Shown: positions 31,972 to 39,738 of the stretch, piece by piece
How positions within the stretch are numbered: the first letter of the stretch is position 1
Layout of the letters: each line of letters begins with the position of its first letter
Origin: Candidatus Liptonbacteria bacterium
GTDB lineage: Bacteria; Patescibacteriota; Minisyncoccia; UBA6257; 2-01-FULL-56-20
Assembly: GCA_016194445.1 (NCBI GenBank)
Contig: JACQBP010000045.1
Location: 1 to 44,847 of the forward strand
Direction: 5' to 3'
Length of the DNA stretch: 44,847 nt
Program-made: the position numbers and the translations under genes
Notes under the pieces: generated by a model
The model's input: only the letters and a program-made list of their open reading frames with translations
Told to the model about the DNA's origin: nothing
Database searches by the model: none

Positions 31972-32548
31972 TTTGGTTCGTAGTTTCTTTAGCGGTCGTG
32001 AGCGGCGCTTCAAAACCCTCAAGCAAAGACTTGAATTTGCCGTAATCCGGCAACTCCTCAATTTTTTGAAGACCGAGGTGTTTTATCAAATCCAAACTCG
32101 CTTGGTACAAATAACTATTCAGTCGTTTCGGATCGGGAAAGCGCTCCACTAAACCTCGCAGCAATAAATTTCTAAGCGTAAAAACCGAATTGACTCCTCG
32201 AAAATAATCGAGCCGACTCCTCGAGATCGGACCTAAATAAGCTACTACCGACAACGCTTCCACCGAAGCCGGCGACAAGTCTTCCGAAAGTTCATCTTTG
32301 ATAAACTGATTTAAAATTCCAGCCATCGCGGGTTTCGTCGCGAGTTGGAAAAAATCTCCCTGAGAAACCAACCCCAACCCCCTCTGATCGCTCTCGAGCG
32401 TTTCTTTAAGCTGGTTCAAAAGTCTCTCCCCTTCTCCCAGCTTGAGGTTTAAAAATTTCTCGATCTTCTTAACCTCGAGCGGCTCCCCGTGAATAAAAAG
32501 TAAAGCCTCAAGCGCTGCTAACTTTCGATTTGTTTTCTGTTCTTCCAT
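31961..32548 (-). CDS. scpB: Segregation and condensation protein B
   Basis: 195 residues from ATG 32548. Upstream in-frame codons lie in a structured repeat and are rejected. Tandem winged-helix character with ALEALLFIHGEPLEVKKIE at the start, ALSVVAYLGPISRSRLDYFRGVNS and LRNLLLRGLVERF. It is the kleisin partner protein of the SMC complex with ScpA. scpA lies upstream, separated by copy E6 of the structured repeat, and the carboxypeptidase gene overlaps its end by 11 nt. Confidence 0.92.
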   Translation of the reverse strand: MEEQKTNRKLAALEALLFIHGEPLEVKKIEKFLNLKLGEGERLLNQLKETLESDQRGLGLVSQGDFFQLATKPAMAGILNQFIKDELSEDLSPASVEALSVVAYLGPISRSRLDYFRGVNSVFTLRNLLLRGLVERFPDPKRLNSYLYQASLDLIKHLGLQKIEELPDYGKFKSLLEGFEAPLTTAKETTNQNEE

Positions 32549-32566
32549 TTTACTTTCTTTAAAAAT

Positions 32567-32700
32567 GAAGAGGGTTAAGTTTTGAAACCCCCGCAGCCGC
32601 TTTGGCATGGTCCGCTCGTTCTCTTCGAGCGGCAAAGCGGTGAGGATAAGCGAATGAGCCGCTGGGCGAAAGAAGCGGGTTGAAAAATTTAATCCTCTTC
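32567..32700. repeat. Structured repeat element copy E6
   Basis: GAAGAGGGTTAAGTTTT (32567-32583) pairs with 32683-32700 with G-T wobbles. Inside is CCGCTCG/CGAGCGG, then CCGCTGGGCG and AAGCGGGTTGAA. The right arm overlaps the scpA stop codon by 2 nt. It lies inside the scpA-scpB operon, so it cannot be a simple terminator. Confidence 0.8.
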
Positions 32701-33433
32701 ATTTCCTTCTCACTATTATATCAGAAAAATAAGTCTCTTGCTCGAGGTAAATCAACTGCTCTCTCGCCAAATGCAAAATCGCCAAAAAAATAATGATGAT
32801 CTCGGCCTTAGTTTTCGACTCGGCCATTTGCATAAAACTATCCTCCCCCTTGCCTTGCAGCCGGAGAATGATTTCCTGAATTTTTTCCTCGATAGAAACC
32901 ACTCTTTCCCTCACCACCTTCTCTTCAACTTCTAGGTCCCTAAAACCTTCAACAATATTGCTCAAAGCCTGGAGCAAAATTTTCTGATTCAACTTATCCC
33001 CAGGATAAAAAACCCCCGCCCAACTACCCGCTCCCGCCGCCCCCAAACCTCCTTCCAAAAAATAGGGCCGGCTAAATTCGTTGTTTTTCTCCCGCCACCG
33101 AAGTTGGAGCATCTTCATCGCCGGTTTGAGTTCTCTGTACAACTTGAGTCTTCTCTCCAAATCCTTAATGTCCTCCTCTTCTTCCTGCGATAATTCTAAC
33201 CGCGGCAAAAGCGATTTAGATTTTAAAAGTACTAACCGGCTCGCAACCACAATAAAATCAGCTAAAGTCGGCACCTCCACCTTTTCTAAACTGCGGATAT
33301 ATTTCAAAAAATCATCGGTCACGGCCGCCAAACTAATTTCCGACACCTCCATTTTTCGCTCCTCAATAAACTGAAGTAGCTTGTCCAAGGGGCCAGCAAA
33401 TTTTTCTAACCTTAATTCATACGTTGGATTCAT
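32699..33433 (-). CDS. scpA: Segregation and condensation protein A (kleisin)
   Basis: 244 residues from ATG 33433. A longer reading into the neighbour is rejected. The kleisin N-terminus is LRLEKFAGPLDKLLQFIEERKMEVSEISL with the typical FxGPLDLLL variant, then ADFIVVASRLVLLKSKSLLP. The C-terminal winged helix has TKAEIIIIFLAILHLAREQLI. It bridges SMC heads with ScpB. It follows the DUF4015 gene by 5 nt, and a structured repeat starts at its stop codon. Confidence 0.93.
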   Translation of the reverse strand: MNPTYELRLEKFAGPLDKLLQFIEERKMEVSEISLAAVTDDFLKYIRSLEKVEVPTLADFIVVASRLVLLKSKSLLPRLELSQEEEEDIKDLERRLKLYRELKPAMKMLQLRWREKNNEFSRPYFLEGGLGAAGAGSWAGVFYPGDKLNQKILLQALSNIVEGFRDLEVEEKVVRERVVSIEEKIQEIILRLQGKGEDSFMQMAESKTKAEIIIIFLAILHLAREQLIYLEQETYFSDIIVRRK

Positions 33434-33438
33434 AAAAA

Positions 33439-34728
33439 TTATTGCGCAAGTAATAACGCTTCTCTTGTATAAACATTCGCCGGATTCCAAACTAACCACC
33501 CCTGCCCCTCATTTTCCTCGCTCGCTTTGATTTCCGCCCGGACTTTCGTGGCGTCATAAGTCGCGCCCAGATTAAAATCCTGAAGCCAGGGTCGGATTTT
33601 CGCCCGAGCTTCTTTTGTTTTTACCACCTCCGTGGTTCCGGAGGCCGCCGTGGTCGAAGTGCTTTTCACTTTTTCAAATTCATAATTCCTGATTTTTAGC
33701 ATCGCCCCTTCAAGCGAATTTTTAATCACTTCATAAGGATAATCGGCCGGATTTTTATAACCGGCAAACCCAGAGGCGTAATGCGACGGATAAACCATCG
33801 GATCGATGTAATCAAAATAAGGCAGCGCTTTCAGAAGCGTCTGCCCGATGCCTAAATCATCTATGGCCACGGTAACCAACCCAAACAAATCCGCCGAAAG
33901 TTTTGCCTCGCCTAAATTTTCTCTCAAATATTTAAAGAAACTCCCAATCACCGATGCCCTCGAGCTTTTCTTATCCCAAACCGGATAGATAATTTTATTC
34001 AAACTGCCGTCCGAAGGAAAGCGGACGTAGTCAAAATTCACCTCGTCAAAACCTCGAGTGAGAGCGTCTCGAGCAACCGTTAAATCATAATTCCAAACAT
34101 CCTTCGAAGCGGGGTCCATCCAAGCCAAACCTTTATTATCTTTCCAAACCGATCCCGTCGAACTGCTCTTTAAAGCCCACTCCGGATGCGCCCCGGCCAA
34201 GATTGGATCCTGAAAAACCGAAATCCGGCCGATCACATAAATCTGTTTTTCGTGCAGTTTTTTGATTAAAGCGTTCGGCTTCAAAATCCGCAGTTCATTC
34301 AAAGCTCCGCTCCCCTTAATGAGTGGTTCGTCAATATAATAAGAAACGTAACCCGAATAATCTTTAATATCAATCACGATCGCATTCAACTCCGTCTCGT
34401 CAATCATCTTCATCAAATAGTCCATCTTTTTGGTTGAACCCGCCGACCAGCCCGTCGCGTAAATCGCTTTGATCACCGCCGGCGGGTTGGCTAGTGGCTG
34501 TTGATTTTCGATATCGCCACTGCTTTTTTTAACTTCGCTTTTTAAGATAGATGAAGTTGGAATCGGCGCCTCTGGTTGGCCCTGGATGCCCCCCATCGGA
34601 TTGGTCGAACTCGAACCAACCGAATCCGCCGGCTTAATCTCAAAAACTTTTGGCGCTCGGAAAAATAAAAAAAACCCGGCCGCCGCCAAAATTAAAACCG
34701 CTATAAACCACCCGTAAAACTTCATCAT
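33439..34728 (-). CDS. Putative glycoside hydrolase with DUF4015 domain
   Basis: 429 residues. An N-terminal helix (WFIAVLILAAAGFFLFF) and a Ser/Pro linker precede a (βα)8-like domain: IYATGWSAGS, NAIVIDIKDYSGYVSYY, YVIGRISVFQDP, GLAWMDPASKDVWNYDLTVA, FDEVNFDYVRFPSDG and YIDPMVYPSHYA. These are the DUF4015 motifs. It sits outside the membrane, with the substrate unknown. It heads the scpA, scpB, carboxypeptidase, mraY series in the same direction. Confidence 0.87.
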   Translation of the reverse strand: MMKFYGWFIAVLILAAAGFFLFFRAPKVFEIKPADSVGSSSTNPMGGIQGQPEAPIPTSSILKSEVKKSSGDIENQQPLANPPAVIKAIYATGWSAGSTKKMDYLMKMIDETELNAIVIDIKDYSGYVSYYIDEPLIKGSGALNELRILKPNALIKKLHEKQIYVIGRISVFQDPILAGAHPEWALKSSSTGSVWKDNKGLAWMDPASKDVWNYDLTVARDALTRGFDEVNFDYVRFPSDGSLNKIIYPVWDKKSSRASVIGSFFKYLRENLGEAKLSADLFGLVTVAIDDLGIGQTLLKALPYFDYIDPMVYPSHYASGFAGYKNPADYPYEVIKNSLEGAMLKIRNYEFEKVKSTSTTAASGTTEVVKTKEARAKIRPWLQDFNLGATYDATKVRAEIKASEENEGQGWLVWNPANVYTREALLLAQ

Positions 34729-34787
34729 CTATGGAGAAAGTCTAGTTTAATTAAAGTCAGAATACCACGAAAAACTTCGCTCGTAAA

Positions 34788-34820
34788 ACGAAAAACCCTC
34801 GCCTGTAAAAGACGAGGGGT
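34788..34820 (-). terminator. Terminator of the tandem tiny-protein unit
   Basis: On the minus strand CCCTCG and CGAGGG close a short hairpin, followed by TTTTT. Confidence 0.8.
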
Positions 34821-34845
34821 GATCTGAAAATGCAACGGGGCTCAA

Positions 34846-34974
34846 TCAGCGAGCCACCGGGTGGTGAATAAAGGCGTACACGCCGACAACTATTAACCCG
34901 ATGAGTACGGCCCACATCCACCATGTCCCCTTGGCCGACTGGTCAGTCTGACCATCATCCAATTCCGCTGCCAT
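34846..34974 (-). CDS. Tiny membrane protein (42 aa), second of a tandem pair
   Basis: 42 residues from ATG 34974, with GGGAGG 6 nt upstream. A polar N-terminus (MAAELDDGQTDQSAKG) is followed by one helix with Trp-Trp-Met-Trp at its start, and the C-terminus is FIHHPVAR. The layout matches that of the 41-aa protein 53 nt upstream: a short acidic start, one helix, and an end with His-Pro. The pair looks like a duplication. Length alone would hide it from most annotation, so coding is supported by the site, the terminator and the paralogue. Confidence 0.72.
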   Translation of the reverse strand: MAAELDDGQTDQSAKGTWWMWAVLIGLIVVGVYAFIHHPVAR

Positions 34975-35027
34975 ACTTCCCTCCCGTTACTCGGCGCTGT
35001 TTTAAAAAAACGTTTGCGGAAAATGGA

Positions 35028-35153
35028 TTACCAGCTTGGATGGTACATCCAAACCAACACACCAGAGATGGCTACAAGACAAACTACCAGAAACCACAAC
35101 GGCATCCCGTCTTTTCCCTGCAAAGAGACTCCATCTCCCTCCCGTGTTTCCAT
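35028..35153 (-). CDS. Tiny membrane protein (41 aa), first of a tandem pair
   Basis: 41 residues from ATG 35153, with GGAGGG 4 nt upstream. The polar N-terminus METREGDGVSLQGKDGM is followed by one helix (PLWFLVVCLVAISGVLVWM) and the end YHPSW. It resembles the next protein in plan. A promoter of TTGACG, 17 nt, TATTTT lies upstream, divergent from dnaX. No known family. It could be a regulator or stabiliser of a membrane complex, or a toxin, which sequence cannot tell. Confidence 0.7.
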   Translation of the reverse strand: METREGDGVSLQGKDGMPLWFLVVCLVAISGVLVWMYHPSW

Positions 35154-35203
35154 AGAACCCTCCGCTCAAAACTGCCGTTAAATTTCCCTTGGATACCAAT
35201 TTT

Positions 35204-35232
35204 AAAATACTAGAAAATCCAATCGGCGTCAA
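35204..35232 (-). promoter_or_regulatory. Promoter of the tandem tiny-protein unit
   Basis: TTGACG (35227-35232) and TATTTT (35204-35209), 17 nt apart on the minus strand. Confidence 0.6.
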
Positions 35233-35282
35233 TTAATCCCCCCTGCTTGATACTTAATACTGAATACTTAATACTATATACT

Positions 35283-36392
35283 ATGTCGCTTGCCTTATAT
35301 AGAAAATACCGCCCTAAAAAACTCGAAGATCTGATCGGCCAAGAAACCACCGTTCAGATCCTCAAAAACGCGGCCAAATCTGACCGCCTCGGCCATGCTT
35401 ATCTTTTCTACGGACCAAGAGGCACCGGCAAAACTTCGACCGCGAGATTAATCGCCAAGCTCTTAAACTGCGAAAAACGCTTGAGCGACGAAAAATTCCG
35501 CCTTCTTGGCGAACCCTGTGGCGAATGTTCGCACTGCAAAGAAATCGATATGAACTTCTCTTTCGATGTGGTTGAGATCGACGCCGCCTCGAATCGCGGC
35601 ATCGATGAAATCCGCAACCTCAAAGAAAACATTCAAACCTCGCCGGTCAAAGGTGACTACAAAGTTTACATCATTGATGAAGTCCACATGTTAACCGGCC
35701 CGGCTTGGAACGCTCTCCTTAAAACCCTAGAAGAACCTCCCGCGCACGCCGTCTTTGTTTTAGCCACCACTGAATACGAAAAAATCCCAGCCACCGTGAG
35801 CTCCCGCGCTCAGCGCTTCGTTTTCAAAAAAGCCTCCAAGGTTAAAATCATTGAAAAAATAAAAATGATCGCGGGCCTAGAAAAAATCGCGATCGAAGAC
35901 GCTGCCCTCGAACTTATCGCCGCTATCGGCGACGGCTCCTTCCGCGACGCGGAATCCCTCTTAGATCAGTTAAGTTCTTCGGGCGAAAAAATCACTCTCG
36001 AAGTCGTCGAGCAACTCACCGGCCGCACGGGATTAAAAAAAGTGAGTGAACTCTCCGAACTGATTTTGAAAAAAGACGCGGCGGGCGCTTTAAGTTTCCT
36101 GGCCGAAATGAGCGAAGAAGGCGTCAACCTCACCCAACTCGCCAAAGACCTCATCCACTATCTTCGTAAAATCCTCTCTTTAAAAACCAACCCCGGCCTC
36201 GAAAGATTTTTCTCCTCTGAACTGACTAAAGAAGAGATTGAACACTTAAAAAAATTATCTGCTCTCGCCGACACCGAACGTCAAATCAAATTTTTAAAAT
36301 CCCTTATCCTCGCCTACACCGAAATCCGCTATTCTCCTTTCCCAATCGTCCCCCTTGAAGTGGCTATTATCGAAAACCTCCAAACCCCTTAA
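35283..36392 (+). CDS. dnaX: DNA polymerase III subunit gamma/tau
   Basis: 369 residues from ATG 35283. In-frame codons upstream lie in TTAATACT repeats and are rejected. AAA+ clamp-loader domain: Walker A GPRGTGKTSTARLIAK (about residue 45), a zinc module with CEKRL and CGECSHC, IIDEVHMLTGPAWNALLKTLEEPP and sensor 1 TTEYEKIPATVSSR. It has only a collar domain after that and no long tau extension, so it is a gamma-like form. It loads the sliding clamp. No Shine-Dalgarno sequence. A bidirectional hairpin follows. Confidence 0.96.
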   Translation: MSLALYRKYRPKKLEDLIGQETTVQILKNAAKSDRLGHAYLFYGPRGTGKTSTARLIAKLLNCEKRLSDEKFRLLGEPCGECSHCKEIDMNFSFDVVEIDAASNRGIDEIRNLKENIQTSPVKGDYKVYIIDEVHMLTGPAWNALLKTLEEPPAHAVFVLATTEYEKIPATVSSRAQRFVFKKASKVKIIEKIKMIAGLEKIAIEDAALELIAAIGDGSFRDAESLLDQLSSSGEKITLEVVEQLTGRTGLKKVSELSELILKKDAAGALSFLAEMSEEGVNLTQLAKDLIHYLRKILSLKTNPGLERFFSSELTKEEIEHLKKLSALADTERQIKFLKSLILAYTEIRYSPFPIVPLEVAIIENLQTP

Positions 36393-36393
36393 A

Positions 36394-36433
36394 AGAACTG
36401 CGGGCCTACTCCGTAGAATAAGCCCGCAAAACA
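36394..36433. terminator. Terminator after dnaX
   Basis: TGCGGGC and GCCCGCA form a 7-bp stem with A-rich flanks. It serves dnaX and perhaps the convergent 129-aa gene. Confidence 0.7.
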
Positions 36434-36448
36434 GTTTGTGCTCTTGAA

Positions 36449-36838
36449 TCATACCGAAGCGGCCATTTGCATCGCCCGACCCCTCCGCTTCCTCGGGCTC
36501 ACCTTCTTCGATCCCGTTTGCGAAACCTGCCCGACCGGCCCTTCAATCTCCCGAATCCAAGCTTCTCGCAAAGAAGCGCATAAGGCGAGATTGTAAGGGA
36601 TCGTGGAGTCAAAACCGTGCGATACGGCGCTCTGGAATCGAGCGTTCCCCGAGGTTTCGGCTGGCCAGAGCCAACCCAGACCGTTGGCAAAATCACCCTT
36701 CAACTGACCCAAGATGCAACTGTCCCGGTCATGCATTCTCAAACGCCGAAGGCTGATCCGCTTTTTCCAGTCAGGCATTCTTTGACTGAGAAGCTTGGCC
36801 CCTCGAGCCACATTCGCTTCCAACTCTTTCTGATCCAA
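36449..36838 (-). CDS. Small protein of unknown function, phage/plasmid-like
   Basis: 129 residues from TTG 36838. GGAGGT lies 5 nt upstream and fixes the start, and the longer reading without a site is rejected. VARGAKLLSQRMPDWKKRI, then LRMHDRDSCILGQLKGDFANGL, SHGFDST and LREAWIREIEG. The pattern of a GA-LL-P-W start, a Cys-(I/V)-LGQ centre and a HGFD motif recalls short proteins found in phages and plasmids, but I cannot name the family. The C-terminus is basic. A promoter lies at 36889-36917. The codon use is more G/C-rich than the neighbours. Confidence 0.68.
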   Translation of the reverse strand: MDQKELEANVARGAKLLSQRMPDWKKRISLRRLRMHDRDSCILGQLKGDFANGLGWLWPAETSGNARFQSAVSHGFDSTIPYNLALCASLREAWIREIEGPVGQVSQTGSKKVSPRKRRGRAMQMAASV

Positions 36839-36888
36839 CTGCCACCTCCCTCTAAAAAAAGGTTGAACTCTGCCTCGCGCTAGCAAAA

Positions 36889-36917
36889 ATATAACACAAG
36901 CCCATTCCAAAAATCAA
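36889..36917 (-). promoter_or_regulatory. Promoter of the 129-aa gene
   Basis: TTGATT (36912-36917) and TTATAT (36889-36894), 17 nt apart on the minus strand. Confidence 0.5.
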
Positions 36918-36958
36918 ATTGTCCCCGCCACCACTCCTTTTTCTCATCTGGAGCAGAC

Positions 36959-37096
36959 GTCTCGTAAAATTTTGGTTTCCGAAACCCCGCAGCCGGCGAG
37001 CTTGGTGTCGCCTTAGGCGACTCGCCGAGCGAGGACAGAATTATTCGCCGCTGGAGCGGATAATTCGAGGTTGAGGAAAGTAAAATTTTAAGAGAC
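36959..37096. repeat. Structured repeat element copy E4
   Basis: The closing stem joins 36959-36980 and 37075-37096 with three non-pairing positions. The core matches E3, and the apical stem keeps pairing through a G-C to A-T change: GAATTATTCG and CGGATAATTC around CCGCTGGAG. It ends 10 nt from the pilin stop codon. Confidence 0.87.
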
Positions 37097-37106
37097 CATA
37101 TAAATC

Positions 37107-37556
37107 TCACCGAGTGACCTTAATCGTCTTCCCCAACTCTGCCGCCGGCGCCGCAACCGTAATCTCGGTGGTCGACGCGTTTTTTACGACCGTATAACCC
37201 GTGTCGTAATCGGTTACGCTCGTGTAGCGCGCGCTCGAAGTGGCTGGATCAAAAGGCAGATTGTTCATATAGTTCGGCACCAGACACGGCGCGATGTCAT
37301 AGTTCCCGGCCCCCACGGCCATTCTTTTAGTCGTCGTCGGAATATCACCATTCGCACAGGTAAAAATGCCCGTCCTCGTGTCCGCCACATTTTGCCGAAT
37401 GGCGTTTAGGATCGCATTTAAGTGCAAACTTCGTTCTGAATTTCGGGATGAGGCAAACTGCCCCACCGGATTCAACTTCACCACCCACACGCCCAAAATA
37501 ATCGCCAAAATGGCAATCGATATCAAAAGCTCCATCATCGTCAAACCCCTCTTCAT
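37107..37556 (-). CDS. Type IV pilin-like protein
   Basis: 149 residues. The class III leader is short (KRG) and cleavage would follow Gly4. The mature N-terminus LTMMELLISIAILAIILGVWV has Glu5 and the long helix of pilins. The rest is a small β domain with two Cys (FTCANG, APCLVPNY), a probable disulfide, and a ...AELGKTIKVTR end. It would be a major or minor pilin. It is the last gene of the pilus cluster and is followed by element E4. Confidence 0.85.
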   Translation of the reverse strand: MKRGLTMMELLISIAILAIILGVWVVKLNPVGQFASSRNSERSLHLNAILNAIRQNVADTRTGIFTCANGDIPTTTKRMAVGAGNYDIAPCLVPNYMNNLPFDPATSSARYTSVTDYDTGYTVVKNASTTEITVAAPAAELGKTIKVTR

Positions 37557-37605
37557 ATAAGTTAATTATACGCTAAAAACTACAACCTATCACCTACAAC
37601 CTAGT

Positions 37606-39036
37606 TTATTGGACCTCCTCCCACGATATCAAACTATACTGATCACTGCTTAAAGGAAAACTTGGCGGCGGCCCATAAAGCAAGTAAGAATCGTAAATAT
37701 AATCTCGTTGCTGATAACCGTTCGAGGCCGAATAGTTAAAGGCGGGTCTAAGAGCGCTCCCTAACATCCCATACGAAGTAAAAAGCGCGCGACTAGAATT
37801 TGAACCGCAAAAGGCGTATGAATAACGCCCCACCCGCCCATTTTGTGTCATCATCGCGGCATCAACCCTTAAATCATCCTCGCTTACGAGTCCCACGTTA
37901 ATATTATTTTGAGCCAGGAGCGCTATCACGTCACTGCCATCGTAGTTAGTGTAGAGCACGTCGCTATTCACCGTAATACTCGACCGAGTCGCCGGGTTAT
38001 CCGGAAACCGGCCCGAAGCAATGGTTAATCTTTTATTCTTAATCTGACCTCGCACCCATAGATTATCTTCCACGAAAATATTCCCGTTCGCCGGAATCGT
38101 CCCCGTCGCAAATATAGTTTCGGTTTGAATGCTCCAGGTTCCCCATCCCGACTGACCCGAATTGCTGCAACCGCCTGGCGGCGCAGTGAGCGCCGTCACT
38201 TTATAAATCGTAAAAATCCCGCTGGTCGCTAACTGCAAATCGTATCCTAAAACCGTGGAACTGCCAAAATAAGTTCCACTCGCTTGCGCGGCAGTTTTGA
38301 TCAAGGCCAAATCTTGAGTTATTTTTCCAAAATCCACCGCCGGCACCGGAAACTGTCGGCCCGCCATAAAAACATCCGGCCGACTCGGCACGGCCGCCGG
38401 CGGCAATGGATCGGTGGGTGCCGAGTGGGTGTGCACCCCAAATTCATTAGCGCCACTGTGATCCGGATCATCAAAAGTGGTTTGAGCGCTCGTGACCAGG
38501 TTATGAGCCAAACCGTCAAACCGCAAGCCCGAGTTGGAATGAACCAAACCAAACACCTCCGCGGCCGAACCAAATCGAACGTAATCATTTAAAACCCAAG
38601 CGAATTTCGCAAAAGAAGGTATGCCCATCCTCACCTTAATTACCTTCTCCACTGAGCTGTCGGCTAAAGCCTTGCCGGTGCTTTTTATATTCACAATCGT
38701 GGAACCATTTGTCGGCGCCGTAATATCGAGTACAAACTGGCCGATCAAATTGCCGCTTTTATCGTAATAATTGTGAGTGTAAGGCCCGGCGCTACCTGTG
38801 CCATCCTGATAATCCTTCGGCGCGTGCGCTAAGTGCCAGCGATAGTACTCAATCCCCGACTCCGCGATGGTGAAGGCCAAAGATTTATTGAAAGCCCTCA
38901 CGGAAAGTTTAAGGAAGGAAAGAGCGGCAAACGTAAAACCGGAAATTAAAATGACCACGATCGCCGCAAAAAAAACCATCTGCAGCGACAACTGTCCCCC
39001 TCTTTTTCTAATTTGTATTATTCGTATCATTCGCAT
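37606..39036 (-). CDS. PilX/PilO-like pilus assembly protein
   Basis: 476 residues. The N-terminus is MIRIIQIRKRGGQLSLQMV, followed by one long helix (FFAAIVVILISGFTFAALSF). The sequence after RKRGGQ resembles PilX-type minor pilins, which share the helix but lack a classical E5. The large C-terminal part is β-rich with repeated Asn and Gly, rather like adhesin folds. It lies between two pilin-like genes in the same direction. The role in pilus initiation is inferred. Confidence 0.72.
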   Translation of the reverse strand: MRMIRIIQIRKRGGQLSLQMVFFAAIVVILISGFTFAALSFLKLSVRAFNKSLAFTIAESGIEYYRWHLAHAPKDYQDGTGSAGPYTHNYYDKSGNLIGQFVLDITAPTNGSTIVNIKSTGKALADSSVEKVIKVRMGIPSFAKFAWVLNDYVRFGSAAEVFGLVHSNSGLRFDGLAHNLVTSAQTTFDDPDHSGANEFGVHTHSAPTDPLPPAAVPSRPDVFMAGRQFPVPAVDFGKITQDLALIKTAAQASGTYFGSSTVLGYDLQLATSGIFTIYKVTALTAPPGGCSNSGQSGWGTWSIQTETIFATGTIPANGNIFVEDNLWVRGQIKNKRLTIASGRFPDNPATRSSITVNSDVLYTNYDGSDVIALLAQNNINVGLVSEDDLRVDAAMMTQNGRVGRYSYAFCGSNSSRALFTSYGMLGSALRPAFNYSASNGYQQRDYIYDSYLLYGPPPSFPLSSDQYSLISWEEVQ

Positions 39037-39060
39037 GCATTAGTATAGTGGTATCACAAT

Positions 39061-39681
39061 TTAATTGCTTCTTAGGTTCCTGATGGTGATGGTATCTGAA
39101 AATAAAAGTGGGTTCGGCGCTTTGCCAGGATTAGTGTCCACGTGAACCGAAACCTTCACCACTCTTATTTTAGAAACATCCACCGTTGAAGTCATAGCCG
39201 TTTGCGTCCCGGTGTAACTGTCGTCAAAATAATCAAAAAAATTAGTGCCGGTCGCGTTCACCGCGTTGTAAATTACATTTTTGACGACTTCGCTTGAGGT
39301 TACATATTGAAACGTCCCCGTCGGTTTAATTACCCCTTTTTCAACCGTGCTTGTCACCAACGTGTACCTGACTCTTTCAAAAATTCCATCCTGATCAATA
39401 TCGCTGAAAAAAACCAGCGAACTGGTCGACGCCGATTGGATTGGATAAGCCCCGTTTGAAGCCGGACCTGCCGACCTGATATCAGTTACCATCACCTGAA
39501 AAGTTTGATCCAGGGTACTTCTTGATTGAAGTTTTTGATTCACAAAGTTCTCAATATTTGAAACGTTACTCGTTAAACTCGAAACGACCAAGACCAAAAC
39601 CGCCGAGATAGCCGCAAAAATTATCACCTCTACGAGCGAAAACCCATTCTTTGACTTTTTGTTATGTATTACCTTATCCAT
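39061..39681 (-). CDS. Prepilin-like minor pilin
   Basis: 206 residues. The leader is long and charged (MDKVIHNKKSKNG), followed by FSLVEVIIFAAISAVLVLVVSSL with Glu5 of the mature helix, the pattern of PulJ/GspJ-type minor pilins. The rest is a β-rich head. It lies 58 nt downstream of the 586-aa pilin-adhesin. Leader words of the ACCTA type lie between the two. Confidence 0.82.
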   Translation of the reverse strand: MDKVIHNKKSKNGFSLVEVIIFAAISAVLVLVVSSLTSNVSNIENFVNQKLQSRSTLDQTFQVMVTDIRSAGPASNGAYPIQSASTSSLVFFSDIDQDGIFERVRYTLVTSTVEKGVIKPTGTFQYVTSSEVVKNVIYNAVNATGTNFFDYFDDSYTGTQTAMTSTVDVSKIRVVKVSVHVDTNPGKAPNPLLFSDTITIRNLRSN

Positions 39682-39738
39682 AATTCGGTTTTGTTTTATT
39701 CCTTCTACAACCTAAAACCTATCACCTAAAACCTGTTC

